64,000 bases of DNA, from assembly GCA_046156035.1 (NCBI GenBank), contig JBJXEW010000011.1, positions 1-64,000 of the forward strand. Direction: 5' to 3'. Under the pieces are notes generated by a model. That model had not been told where the DNA came from. It did not search any database and saw nothing but the letters and a program-made list of their open reading frames with translations. A program made the position numbers and the translations under genes. Positions 17,619 to 25,752 of this stretch are shown here, piece by piece (the first letter of the stretch is position 1; each line of letters opens with the position of its first letter). Source of the DNA: JAEUIX01 sp046156035 (GTDB lineage: Bacteria > Planctomycetota > Phycisphaerae > Phycisphaerales > UBA1924).

Positions 17619-18539
17619 TCAAGGGCGCCGGGCCGATGCGCGACGTCTGGCGGTGCGCGCGGCCGGGCGTTTGGCACGGGGTTTGGCGCGGGCCGGCCCC
17701 GTCGGGCGAGACGTGCGCGCCGGGGCCGACGCCACGGCGCGGCTGGGCTTCCTGCGTATCGCGTGCGCCACCAGTTTGCCGATCGCCGCGATTGCGTCGG
17801 GCGTCGCGGGGGCCGCCGTCCCGTTGAGCGTGCGCACGGGGCCGATGCGCCGGGCCGCCGCCAGCGCCGCCGCACGAAGGTGCGGGCAGCAGTCGCCCAC
17901 GGCGATGAGCGCCTCGATCATGGAAACCCGTGCCTGGTTTGGCGCGCTGTGCACCTGACCCTCGATGCGGTCAATCACGGAGTAGAGCAACGCATCGTCC
18001 ACGCTCACGCCGCCACGCATCATGGCCGAGAGCGTGTCGTACGCCACGGTGAGCGTGTACTCCTCGCGTGACGTGGCCCACTCGGTGAAGCGCGTGAGGG
18101 CCGCGGCAGACCGCGCGGCCGCGGCGCCGAAGGCCCCGCTTGCCGGAGCGCACTTCACCAGCCGCGCCCAGCGGTCGAGCGCATCATCGTCCAGCGCCCG
18201 CGGGTCGGCAAGGAGGGCGCCCAGCATCTGTGCATCAAAGTTGCCGCTGAACCAGAGTTCCTCGGCCACCTCGTGATTCATCTGCACCTTGCTCGCAAGG
18301 TCCTTGATCGCCGCGGGGCTCACGCCGAAGATCTCGCCCGTCGCGCCCTGGCGCGGGAAGAGTTTGCGGTTCTGGGCCGTGCCCTCACGCCGCAGCGCAC
18401 GCATCACGACATGAAAGTCGTACTCCACCGGGCGCGCCACGGGGCGGGCCGGCACCGCCTTGGCCGTCACGACCACTGTCGGCCGCGCGGCCTTGCGCGG
18501 CTTGCTTTGGGGCGCTCTCTTGGCTTGCAGCGTGGGCAT
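17619..18539 (-). CDS. DNA alkylation repair (AlkD-like HEAT-repeat) protein with basic tail
   Basis: A 306-residue protein with an AlkD/AlkC-like alpha-helical HEAT-repeat core (pfam DNA_alkylation style). The motif FGVSPAAIKDLASKV followed by helices through EELWFSGNFDAQMLGALLADP matches the start of that family, and the DRWA segment is conserved. AlkD proteins excise cationic alkylated bases. It is flanked by long basic Ala/Pro/Arg/Lys tails at both ends (about residues 1-35 and 260-306), resembling histone H1-like tails and likely to bind DNA non-specifically. The catalytic Asp/Trp residues cannot be assigned securely. Confidence 0.7.
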   Translation of the reverse strand: MPTLQAKRAPQSKPRKAARPTVVVTAKAVPARPVARPVEYDFHVVMRALRREGTAQNRKLFPRQGATGEIFGVSPAAIKDLASKVQMNHEVAEELWFSGNFDAQMLGALLADPRALDDDALDRWARLVKCAPASGAFGAAAARSAAALTRFTEWATSREEYTLTVAYDTLSAMMRGGVSVDDALLYSVIDRIEGQVHSAPNQARVSMIEALIAVGDCCPHLRAAALAAARRIGPVRTLNGTAAPATPDAIAAIGKLVAHAIRRKPSRAVASAPARTSRPTGPARAKPRAKRPAARTARRRASARRP

Positions 18540-18629
18540 CGTGTCGCCTCCAGGCGGCCTCCGGGGCCGCGTGGTTGTGGGAGGAAGCGAATGTTACGAC
18601 CGCCGCGCGTGGAACACCCCCGCAAACAT

Positions 18630-18656
18630 AAAAAAACCCCGGCCATCGCCGACGCA
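18630..18656 (-). terminator. Possible terminator downstream of the first Ser/Thr kinase
   Basis: On the minus strand a short CGGC/GCCG hairpin is followed by GGGG and a run of seven T. It lies about 85 bases past the kinase stop and before the AlkD-like gene. Confidence 0.45.
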
Positions 18657-18736
18657 ATAGTTGTCTGTTAGGTGCTTCGGCCGTGGCCCCAGTCGCCCAG
18701 ACCCCGCCCTTTCGCCCCTCCACACGCCGGGCCGGG

Positions 18737-20131
18737 TTATCCGCCACCCTGGCGCACGATGAGCAGGATGTTCACACCCACGCTGAGCACGAGCAGGACG
18801 CACATCAGGGTGAAGAGCGCGATGCCCACGGTCCGGTGCTTGGGAGACACCGTCGGGTCTTCCTTGAGGTGCACGGGTGCCGCGGCTTCGGCCTGCGCGA
18901 TGCTGGCCAGATCGGCCCCGGCCAGGTCCTTATGGGCCATGGGCGGGTCGTTGCCAGCCCGCACGGCCCGCAGGTCGATCAGCAGGTCTTTGCAGTTCTG
19001 GTAGCGGGCCTTGGGGTCCTTGGCCATCATCATTTCGATGACCTCGGAGATGCCCGGCGTGAGTTTGGGGTTCACATGGTCCGGCGGCACAAGCGCCTCT
19101 TTGAGGTGCTTGTTCATCACCGCCGACGGGTTCTTGCCGTCGAACGGCACCGCGCCAACCACCATGTGATACAGCGTCGCGCCCAGCGAGTAGATGTCCG
19201 CCGGGGGGCCGATCTTCAGTTCACCGCGGATCTGCTCGGGCGAGATGTAGTACGGCGTGCCGAAGGCCTTGCCCTTTTCCTCCTCCGCGGCCTCCTTGTC
19301 GGCCACCGCGCGAGCCAGGCCCATGTCCGCCAGTTTCGCCACACCCTCCTTGGTGAGCATGATGTTCTTGGGCTTCACATCCCGGTGAATCAGCCCGCGC
19401 TCGTGCGCGTGCAGCAGGGCCTCGGCCATCTGCAGCGTGATCTCAAGGGCCTCTTTCTCGCTGTACCGCTTGTGCTTGATGATGTCGTCGTACACCGTCC
19501 GCCCGTCCACATACTCCATCACGAAGTAGTGAACCTCGCCCGCCTTGCCCACGTCGTAGGCCTGCACGATGTTCGGGTGGTTGAGCAGGGCCGCGGCACG
19601 CCCCTCCGAATAAAACCGCTCCACGAACTGCACGCTGCCGGTGAACTTCTTGGGCAGCGTCTTGATCGCCACCATGCGGTCCAGCGAGAGTTGCTTGGCC
19701 TTGTACACCGCGCCCATCGCGCCCTTGCCCAGCGCCCCCAGCACCTTGTAGCCGGGAATCTGCTGGCCGCTCTTCTCGGCCTCGGCCTGCTGCCTCAGCC
19801 GGTCGATCTGCCGGTGCGTGGCGTAGCCGCGCTCGATCAGCAGTTCGGCGATGGAGCGCTGGTTCGCGCTCTCCACCATCGAGCGCTGCAGTTCCAGCAC
19901 GTGCTGCAGTTCTTCGCTGGTGGCAATGCCCTGGTCCACCACCACGCGCCCGATGATCGTGTCAACGTTGCTGCTGCTGCGGCTCTTTTCCTTCGCGTCG
20001 CCCGCCCGTGACCCGCTCGCCGAATCCCCCGCGCCCGTCCGGCTCCCGCCGCTCACATCCGGCAGCGCGGCCGTCGGATCCATCGGATTCGTCTCGGCCA
20101 GGTCGTGCTTCTTGTCGGGAACGGTGCTCAT
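18737..20131 (-). CDS. Membrane-anchored Ser/Thr protein kinase
   Basis: A Hanks-type kinase of 464 residues from ATG 20131. An N-terminal linker of about 60 Ser/Gly-rich residues is followed by a helical segment (GRVVVDQGIATSEELQHVL), the kind of N-terminal helical domain often seen in planctomycete kinases. The kinase domain has GALGKGAMGAVYKA (P-loop), VAIKTL (Lys), HRDVKPKN (catalytic loop), DMGLA in place of DFG, and GTPYYISPEQ. A single membrane helix lies near the C-terminus (FTLMCVLLVLSVGVNILLIV), leaving only a few residues outside, so it is tail-anchored with no sensor domain. It is divergent from a pseudopilin gene across 582 bases. Confidence 0.92.
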   Translation of the reverse strand: MSTVPDKKHDLAETNPMDPTAALPDVSGGSRTGAGDSASGSRAGDAKEKSRSSSNVDTIIGRVVVDQGIATSEELQHVLELQRSMVESANQRSIAELLIERGYATHRQIDRLRQQAEAEKSGQQIPGYKVLGALGKGAMGAVYKAKQLSLDRMVAIKTLPKKFTGSVQFVERFYSEGRAAALLNHPNIVQAYDVGKAGEVHYFVMEYVDGRTVYDDIIKHKRYSEKEALEITLQMAEALLHAHERGLIHRDVKPKNIMLTKEGVAKLADMGLARAVADKEAAEEEKGKAFGTPYYISPEQIRGELKIGPPADIYSLGATLYHMVVGAVPFDGKNPSAVMNKHLKEALVPPDHVNPKLTPGISEVIEMMMAKDPKARYQNCKDLLIDLRAVRAGNDPPMAHKDLAGADLASIAQAEAAAPVHLKEDPTVSPKHRTVGIALFTLMCVLLVLSVGVNILLIVRQGGG

Positions 20132-20713
20132 GGCAGAGGCGGAGAGCACCGACGTGCCGGTCAATGGAGACGAGTGCGATAGGTCTCTGTTCGCACTCTC
20201 TGGCTCCAAGCCCGAGAACGCCGGTGCGGCTTTCATCGGTTCGACAGGCATACTACCAAAGTTACGAGAGGCCCGGCCGCGCAGTTCCGCCCGATCCGGT
20301 TCTGGATGGTGAGAAGCGACCAGATCACGGCGATTTCACACCCAACGGCCCCATAACGCGCAAGTGTCGCGCGAAAACGCTTACACGGGAAGCGGAGGAG
20401 CTGGCCGGATCGGTGGACAACCTGTCGGCGACACCCTCCCTAGCGGGGCATGCAGCCCGAACATGCAGCCCGAACATGCAGCCCGACCGTATAGGGAGGG
20501 CTTGGCTTGTCCCGCGTACTACCCGCCAAAGCCCTCCCTTACGGTCGGGCTGCATGTTGGCAGGGCGGTAATCTGGGCGGGTCGCTCGATCCGCGGGTAA
20601 GAATCTCGCGTATGGAACGTCTGGACACGCCGCGCTTCTGCGGGCATCGTGTCTGGCGGGCATTCTGCCCGTGGTCTGGCGTGATTCGTCCATCTTCACA
20701 CACCCGGTGCCGC
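20132..20713. promoter_or_regulatory. 582-base divergent region with a large inverted repeat
   Basis: Lies between the kinase and pseudopilin starts. It holds the family D inverted repeat at 20449-20556 and a small CGGGCA/TGCCCG hairpin near 20658-20672. The rest has no clear gene. Promoters for both flanking genes must lie here but no consensus boxes could be assigned. Confidence 0.45.
20449..20556. repeat. Family D inverted repeat element, copy 1
   Basis: Two direct 13-base copies of CATGCAGCCCGAA (20449, 20462) lead into a left arm at 20475-20505. After a 20-base spacer comes its near-perfect inverse at 20526-20556. Arms begin CATGCAGCCCGACCGT and continue AGGGAGGGC. The same arrangement, including the extra leading direct copy, recurs at 44636-44726. 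It looks like a MITE- or REP-like element. Confidence 0.85.
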
Positions 20714-21646
20714 ATGGCTGAGCGAAAGCCCGCGTTCACACTGATCGAACTCCTGGTGTCGATCTCGATCATCGGCGTGCTGGTGTCGCTGCTCGCGCCC
20801 GCGCTGGCCCGCGTGCGCAGCGCGGCAAGGCAGGCCAAGAGTCTCTCGAACCTGCGCCAAGTCGGCATCGCGACCGGCGAGTACATGAGCGCCAATCGGA
20901 ACTCGCCCCCGTTCATCCCGGTTTACAACTGGAACCGGAACTCGCCGCTGCCGGGCTGGGAGACCAATCTGAACATGGTCAAAGGCTTCTGCACCTGGAC
21001 CTGGGCAGGCAAGAACAACGCCCAATGGTGGTACGACGATGCTGCTGCCAAGCGCTGGGACTTCGCGGCGCAGAGGCGGCCGCTCAACCTCTACCTGGGG
21101 GAGTACCCCTTCACTCGCCCTGCGAACTACGACAACTTCACCGAACACCATCTGCGGAAGGAGTATGAGATTCCTGTCCTGCAAGACCCCACCGACCGCG
21201 AGACCTATCAACGCGAATGGTGGCTGAACGCCGACCGGCCCAAGTCCACGCCGGGTATCAGTTCCTATGACGACGTCGGGACGTCGTACCATTTCCAACT
21301 CAAATGGCTCGACACGGCTCAGGAGTTGATGGGCAAGGCCAAGGCGAACCTGCCGCACTACACGTTCAGGTTCGGGCTCCGCTTGCTCCGCATCGGCGTG
21401 GATTCCCAGCCAGCGCTGCAACTGCTTGCCAACGACCAATACGCTGATGCCGTCGCCAACGCTCGCGCGTCCGACTATCGCATTGTCAACGGCTATGGCG
21501 ATGTGAATCAGTCGGTCATGTTGTTCTTCGACCTCCACGCCGCGTACAGGCGGGTGACCCCCGGTCGGCTGCCCGAGTCCTACGTGAACGGGGAGTACCG
21601 CATGACGGTCTTTGATATCCCTGTCGCACCCAGCGATCTCCCCTAG
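20714..21646 (+). CDS. Type II pseudopilin-like protein (prepilin-type N-terminal cleavage/methylation domain)
   Basis: A 310-residue protein with the class III signal at residues 5-30: K-x-A-FTLIELLVSISIIGVLVSLL, with prepilin peptidase cleavage before Phe and the conserved Glu at +5. It continues with the planctomycete-style ARVRSAARQAKSLSNLRQVG. The C-terminal part, with several Trp and aromatic residues, does not show the usual planctomycete SBP_bac_10-type ending. It would be an envelope-located subunit of a type II secretion-like pseudopilus. Start ATG 20714; the longer open frame upstream runs into the repeat element. Confidence 0.85.
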   Translation: MAERKPAFTLIELLVSISIIGVLVSLLAPALARVRSAARQAKSLSNLRQVGIATGEYMSANRNSPPFIPVYNWNRNSPLPGWETNLNMVKGFCTWTWAGKNNAQWWYDDAAAKRWDFAAQRRPLNLYLGEYPFTRPANYDNFTEHHLRKEYEIPVLQDPTDRETYQREWWLNADRPKSTPGISSYDDVGTSYHFQLKWLDTAQELMGKAKANLPHYTFRFGLRLLRIGVDSQPALQLLANDQYADAVANARASDYRIVNGYGDVNQSVMLFFDLHAAYRRVTPGRLPESYVNGEYRMTVFDIPVAPSDLP

Positions 21647-21703
21647 CGGCCGCACGACCCACCGGGTTTGTTCTGTCGCCTCCTCGCTCCGTTGGAGCCC
21701 CCC

Positions 21704-21781
21704 ATGCCCCGCATCGCTGTTGTTCTCTGCGGTTGCATCCGCGCCGGCGTGCCGCGGGTCCCCGTGTGCACGAACGCGTGA
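21704..21781 (+). pseudogene. Truncated duplicate of the elbB 5' end
   Basis: A 25-codon frame beginning MPRIAVVLCGC that matches the start of the intact elbB (MAPRIAVVLCGCGRAD) 334 bases downstream. DNA identity extends over roughly 40 bases with one codon deleted, then breaks down, and the frame stops after CTNA. It looks like a remnant of a tandem duplication or of recombination between repeats. Confidence 0.65.
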
Positions 21782-21833
21782 TCGCACGCACCGAGCGCGC
21801 TGCCGCGCTACGTGATGGCCGCCTCTCAGCGTG

Positions 21834-21899
21834 GAGCCCATTCACCGCAGAATGTGCGGTGAATGGGCTCGCTATTCGCCGCAAGTTGTGCGGCGAATA
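21834..21899. repeat. Two tandem related hairpins (16-bp and 11-bp stems)
   Basis: Hairpin 1 pairs 21834-21849 with 21855-21870, perfectly over 16 bp with a 5-base loop. Hairpin 2 pairs 21873-21883 with 21889-21899, perfectly over 11 bp with a 5-base loop. Cores are ATTCACCGCA and ATTCGCCGCA, and the A-T to G-C change is matched by its partner base. Further small stems follow (AACGGGC/GCCCGTT near 21916-21933). Confidence 0.8.
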
Positions 21900-22037
21900 C
21901 TGGAACCGCCCAGGCGGAACGGGCTTTGCCCGTTGAGCCCCCGGTGTCAGGGGCTTCTTCCTCCGGACCGCTTTCGCCCCCCGTCCGCGTGCCGCGCTCC
22001 TGTAGAATCCACCACTCGCCCGGAAAGGATCGTCCCC

Positions 22038-22733
22038 ATGGCCCCACGCATCGCTGTTGTTCTCTGCGGCTGCGGCCGCGCCGATGGTTCCGAAATCCAC
22101 GAGTCCGTCAGCGTCCTCGTCCACCTCGCCCGCCTGAACGCGGCCTACACCTGCTTCGCACCCGATCAGTGGCAGGCCGGCGTCGTGAACCACGCCACCG
22201 GCGAACCCGCACCCGGCGAGAAGCGCAACTGCCTGGTGGAGGCCGCACGCATCAGCCGCGGCAACATCCAGCCCCTCACCACCCTGCACGAATCCGCCTT
22301 CGATGCCGTCATCTTTCCCGGCGGCTTCGGCGCGGCGAAGAACCTGTGCACGTTTGCAGCCGACGGCGCGGCGGCCCGCGTCATCCCTGATGTCGAACGC
22401 GTCATCAAGGGTTTTCACGCCGCGGGCAAGCCCATCGGCCTCTGCTGCATCGCGCCCGTGCTGGCGGCCAAGGTGCTGGGCACCAGGAACGGCGGCCCCG
22501 GCTGCCGCGTGACGGTGGGCCAGAGCCCCGAAGTTGGCGCGGCCATCGCCTCCTGGGGCTCCACCAGTGTGCCGGTGGCCGTCGATCAGGCCGTGGCCGA
22601 CGACGACCAGCGCATCTTCACGAGCCCCGCGTACATGGATGACCACGCCACCCCGTGGCAGGTGTACACCGGCATCGGCCGGATGGTCGAGGCCACCGTG
22701 GCTGCCTGCCGCGTGCCAGCGCACGCAAGGTGA
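22038..22733 (+). CDS. elbB: Isoprenoid biosynthesis glyoxalase ElbB (DJ-1/PfpI superfamily)
   Basis: A 231-residue class I glutamine-amidotransferase-like protein of the ElbB group, with glyoxalase activity in E. coli ElbB. The start IAVVLCGCGRADGSEIHESV, the INHATGEP-like VVNHATGEP, and the segments DAVIFPGGFGAAKNLC and CCIAPVLAAKVLG are family hallmarks. The nucleophile-elbow Cys is the one in GLCCIAPV. Start ATG 22038 sits after an AAAGGATCG-like site. A broken copy of its 5' end lies just upstream. Confidence 0.92.
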   Translation: MAPRIAVVLCGCGRADGSEIHESVSVLVHLARLNAAYTCFAPDQWQAGVVNHATGEPAPGEKRNCLVEAARISRGNIQPLTTLHESAFDAVIFPGGFGAAKNLCTFAADGAAARVIPDVERVIKGFHAAGKPIGLCCIAPVLAAKVLGTRNGGPGCRVTVGQSPEVGAAIASWGSTSVPVAVDQAVADDDQRIFTSPAYMDDHATPWQVYTGIGRMVEATVAACRVPAHAR

Positions 22734-22743
22734 TCCGCCCGCC

Positions 22744-23727
22744 TCACTCGTCCGGCATCGCCAGCGGCTCGCTCCGCGCCTCGGCCTCCGCCGCGGTCAG
22801 CACTTCATCACTGCGGAACCGCAGCACACGCCCGCGCTCGTGGTCGGTGTTCAGCACGAGAGCGTTCGTGCCGATCGGCAGCACGCCCTCGTCCGCCTTC
22901 TCGTGCCCCAGAATGAACAAGCCCGCCCCCAGCGACGCCGCGAGTTGGTCCAGGTGCTTCTGCTCGTGCCCCCGTCCCCACACCAGCAGGTGCGCCGAGC
23001 CCCGGCGTGGCACATAGTCATCGTCGGTCAGTTCGTGGTCCAGCACCGTCGCGTCGAACCGGTCCATCAGTTCCGGGCTGGGCAGACTGTGCGTGCAGAG
23101 GGTGTCTCGCGTTGCTCCGTCCATCCCGCGCGGCACATGGCACCTCAGCGCCAGCGGCATGGAACGGATGAAGTCGCCGATGGCGTCCTGCACCGCCGCC
23201 GCATCGTCACCAAACGCGTACTCCACCGCGTCGTTGAACGCGCCCACCACGTTCAGGCCGTCCTTCACGATCCCCGCGCCCACGATCTGGGCCAGTTCGT
23301 GGTTGGCCAGCAGCGTGTGCACATGCTCCGCAAACGCGGCCTTGAGCGCGGCGATGCGCGTCAGCGCTCGGAACGAAAAGTCCATCCCGTTCACCAGGCG
23401 GTCCGAGTGGATGATCTCATGGAACGTGATGTGAGCGGTGGTGCCTTGGGTACCCCCACTCTCCGAGTGGGGCCTGCTAGCAGTCCGGCCAGAAGGAGTG
23501 GGGGGCCGCTCGCCGCTCCCGTCCATGCCCGCCATGCGCACCAGCCGCGCCAAGTGCAGCGGGTTGTCGTGCAGGTCGCCCGTGGCGATCACAGCGGCCG
23601 CTTGCTCGATGTGGTCTGTGCTGCCCCTGCGGCACGCCGCGTCCCGGTTTGCCGCCGCGCCCGCTCGCAGCGCGGCGATCACCGGCTCCGCCCGCGTCAG
23701 GTCAAGGCCCGTAAGCACATCGCTCAC
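22744..23727 (-). CDS. Calcineurin-like metallophosphoesterase, with in-frame palindrome insertion
   Basis: A 327-residue metallophosphatase. Metal-site motifs are in order: ATGDLHDN near residue 50, HSDRLVNG replacing the usual GDxVDRG, LLANHE in place of GNHE near residue 140, CTHSLP, and a C-terminal ILGHEKADEG. Between the first two motifs is a non-conserved stretch (GSGERPPTPS...GGTQG) encoded by a copy of palindrome family A. The gene starts three bases after the stop of the adjacent kinase, so kinase and phosphatase are almost certainly co-transcribed. This suggests it may act on phosphoproteins, an inference from position only. Confidence 0.75.
   Translation of the reverse strand: MSDVLTGLDLTRAEPVIAALRAGAAANRDAACRRGSTDHIEQAAAVIATGDLHDNPLHLARLVRMAGMDGSGERPPTPSGRTASRPHSESGGTQGTTAHITFHEIIHSDRLVNGMDFSFRALTRIAALKAAFAEHVHTLLANHELAQIVGAGIVKDGLNVVGAFNDAVEYAFGDDAAAVQDAIGDFIRSMPLALRCHVPRGMDGATRDTLCTHSLPSPELMDRFDATVLDHELTDDDYVPRRGSAHLLVWGRGHEQKHLDQLAASLGAGLFILGHEKADEGVLPIGTNALVLNTDHERGRVLRFRSDEVLTAAEAEARSEPLAMPDE
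23446..23472. repeat. Palindrome family A copy inside the metallophosphoesterase gene
   Basis: TTGGGTACCCCCACT then loop CTCCG then AGTGGGG. It is in frame within the coding sequence on the minus strand. The pair closing the loop is T-A here, against A-T or G-C in other copies. Confidence 0.85.
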
Positions 23728-23730
23728 GCT

Positions 23731-24864
23731 TCACTTCTTCTTTTTCTTGAAGTCGCTGATGTCCTCGAGGTCCACCGAGTCATCATCCGCCGCCAGGGCC
23801 GCGCGCGAGCCGCTCTTGCTCTTGGCGTTCTCATCGTCCACCCGTGCCCACGAGCCGCTGCGTCGCAGTTGGCCCTCCGCCGCGAGTTTGGCCTTCACCA
23901 GTTGCAGGCGATCCGCCACCACGCCCATCGTGTCGGGCCTGCCGGCCGGCTCGATCTCCACACACTCCATGATCAGGTCGCTGAAGATCTGCGGCACGCG
24001 TTTGTTCAGTTCCGCCGGCGGCGTGGGCCGCGGAATCAGCGTGTCATCAATCGAGCCCACCAGCGAATCGGGCTTGGCCAGGGCCGTGGGCACGAAGCGG
24101 TGCGTGAGGGCCCAGTACATCGTGGCGCCCAGGTTGTAAATATCCGTCTTGTGCGTGATGGGGCGGCGGTGCACCTGCTCGGGGGCGATGTAGTCGGGCG
24201 TGCCCTGGATGCGTTTCTTCACCGTGTTCATCGGGCACGACTGGCCCAGGTCGATGATCTTGGCAACGTCCTTCTCGTCCACGATGATGTTGTTGGGCTT
24301 CATGTCCGCGTGCACAAAGCCCTGCGCGTGCATGTAGGCCATGCCCCGCGCCACCTGCTCAAAGATGTGCGCCGCCTGGTCAAACGTCTTGGGCGGGCGC
24401 TTGTCCACGCTCACACCGTCCACCAGTTCCATCACCAGCAGCAGTTCCCCCACGCTCAGGATGCCGTCCTTGATCTTGATCATCCGTTCGATGCGGCGAA
24501 CGCCCGGGTGGTTCAGTTTGCTGGCCACCTGATACTCGAGTTCGGACTGCTCCAAGAAACGGGCGTCCTTTGAGTCGCCCTTGGCCACGTGCTTGAGGGC
24601 CCAGATCTGCTTGCTCTTCGCGTCCTGAACGAGATAAATGATGGAGGCCGCGCCACGCCCGATCTCGGACATGACCTTGAAGCCTTCAACCTCGTCGCCA
24701 GACTTGAAAGTGCGTGCCACGGCCGGTGCAATCCTGCTGACGCTGTTCCCGGCATCGCGGGGTGGGGAGGCGGTAGGGGTATCGGCGGCAGCACAACGCT
24801 GCTCGCGGCGGGGCCAATACCGGCCCGCCGTGCCAAGGTTCGGAGTGTACGCCGCGTCCGCCAT
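23731..24864 (-). CDS. Ser/Thr protein kinase with degenerate HRD motif
   Basis: A Hanks-type kinase of about 377 residues. Present motifs are GRGAASIIYLV (atypical glycine loop), WALKHV (Lys), HADMKPNN near residue 184 (HRD Arg replaced by Ala, catalytic Asp kept), IIDLGQS (DLG for DFG) and GTPDYIAPEQ. The chain ends in an acidic region and a run of five Lys, with no membrane helix. The Arg loss means it need not depend on activation-loop phosphorylation. The exact start is uncertain: ATG 24864 or 24903, or one further in. The metallophosphoesterase gene follows directly. Confidence 0.87.
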   Translation of the reverse strand: MADAAYTPNLGTAGRYWPRREQRCAAADTPTASPPRDAGNSVSRIAPAVARTFKSGDEVEGFKVMSEIGRGAASIIYLVQDAKSKQIWALKHVAKGDSKDARFLEQSELEYQVASKLNHPGVRRIERMIKIKDGILSVGELLLVMELVDGVSVDKRPPKTFDQAAHIFEQVARGMAYMHAQGFVHADMKPNNIIVDEKDVAKIIDLGQSCPMNTVKKRIQGTPDYIAPEQVHRRPITHKTDIYNLGATMYWALTHRFVPTALAKPDSLVGSIDDTLIPRPTPPAELNKRVPQIFSDLIMECVEIEPAGRPDTMGVVADRLQLVKAKLAAEGQLRRSGSWARVDDENAKSKSGSRAALAADDDSVDLEDISDFKKKKK

Positions 24865-24953
24865 GAAGTTCTGGCAGGAGAACGTTCGTCCCCCGCCCGG
24901 CAATGCACGCGCCGGGACAGAACTTCCGCCTGCCCGCTCTCACCCCGCCCGCC

Positions 24954-25679
24954 TCACGAATACCGGACGATGCACCCCAGAGCCCGCAACCCGTCCGTCC
25001 AGCGGATCTTCTTCCCCTCCTCGTACGTCCTGCCGCTGTAACTCACGCCCACCTCGTACACACGCCATTTGGCCCGGGCCACCTTCGCCGCCAGTTCCGC
25101 CTCCACACCAAACCCGTCCTCCTGAATCGTCAGACCCGGCCGCTGGCCGTCTCCCTGCACCACCGCCCGTGTGAACGCCTTCGTGCACGTCATCATGTCC
25201 GTGAGGTTCAGGTTCGTGAAGGCGTTGGAGAGCAACGTCAAGCCCCGGTTCGCCACGCTGTGCCAGAAGTACAGCACCCGGTGGCTCTGCCCGCCCACAA
25301 AGCGGCTGCCGAAAACCACATCCGCCCGCCCGTCCAGAATCGGCCCCAGAATGTGCGGGTACTCCGCCGGGTCATACTCCAGGTCCGCATCCTGCACGAT
25401 CAGCACATCCCCCGTCGCCGCGGCCAGCGCTGTCCGCAACGCCGCGCCCTTGCCCTGGTTCCGCTCATGACGAATCACGCGCAGGCCGGGCGTGCCCGCG
25501 GCCGCGAGCCCCTCCAGCACACCCCTCGTGCCGTCGGTCGAGGCATCATCAACAACCACGATCTCCTTCTCCACGCTCGCCCCGCCCGGTCCGTGCACCG
25601 CCGCCCTGCCAACCCGCGCCACCACCTCCGCCACGGTCGCGGCTTCGTTGTAGCACGGAATGAGGATCGAGAGTTTCAC
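24954..25679 (-). CDS. Family 2 glycosyltransferase (dolichol-phosphate mannosyltransferase-like)
   Basis: A 241-residue GT-A fold enzyme. The N-terminal LSILIPCYNEAATVAEV, the VVVDDASTDGT donor site and the VQDADLEYDP DxD motif are typical of the DPM1/GtrB group. VFGSRFVGG follows, and the C-terminal part (EDGFGVEAELAAKV, YEVGVSYSGRTYEEGKKIRW) matches the same group. It likely transfers a sugar from a nucleotide sugar to polyprenyl phosphate or glycan. There are no C-terminal membrane helices, so it is a short soluble version. Upstream of the kinase on the same strand, 89 bases apart. Confidence 0.9.
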   Translation of the reverse strand: MKLSILIPCYNEAATVAEVVARVGRAAVHGPGGASVEKEIVVVDDASTDGTRGVLEGLAAAGTPGLRVIRHERNQGKGAALRTALAAATGDVLIVQDADLEYDPAEYPHILGPILDGRADVVFGSRFVGGQSHRVLYFWHSVANRGLTLLSNAFTNLNLTDMMTCTKAFTRAVVQGDGQRPGLTIQEDGFGVEAELAAKVARAKWRVYEVGVSYSGRTYEEGKKIRWTDGLRALGCIVRYS

Positions 25680-25752
25680 GCCTGCGGATGGCCCGTATCA
25701 GAGGGTACGGCGCACCCCGCCGCGGGCACCCCAACGCATATCCTTTGCACCG

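Larger units (their letters stand above)
21647..22037. other. 391-base intergenic region with a broken gene copy and a hairpin array
   Basis: Between the pseudopilin gene and elbB. It contains a decayed copy of the first part of elbB (21704-21781) and a series of strong hairpins from 21834 to about 21937, listed separately. The remainder shows nothing recognisable. Confidence 0.6.

Noticed and set aside
20449..20490. CRISPR-like triple repeat CATGCAGCCCGA
   Set aside because: Units are directly adjacent at 13 bases with no spacers and belong to the inverted-repeat element.
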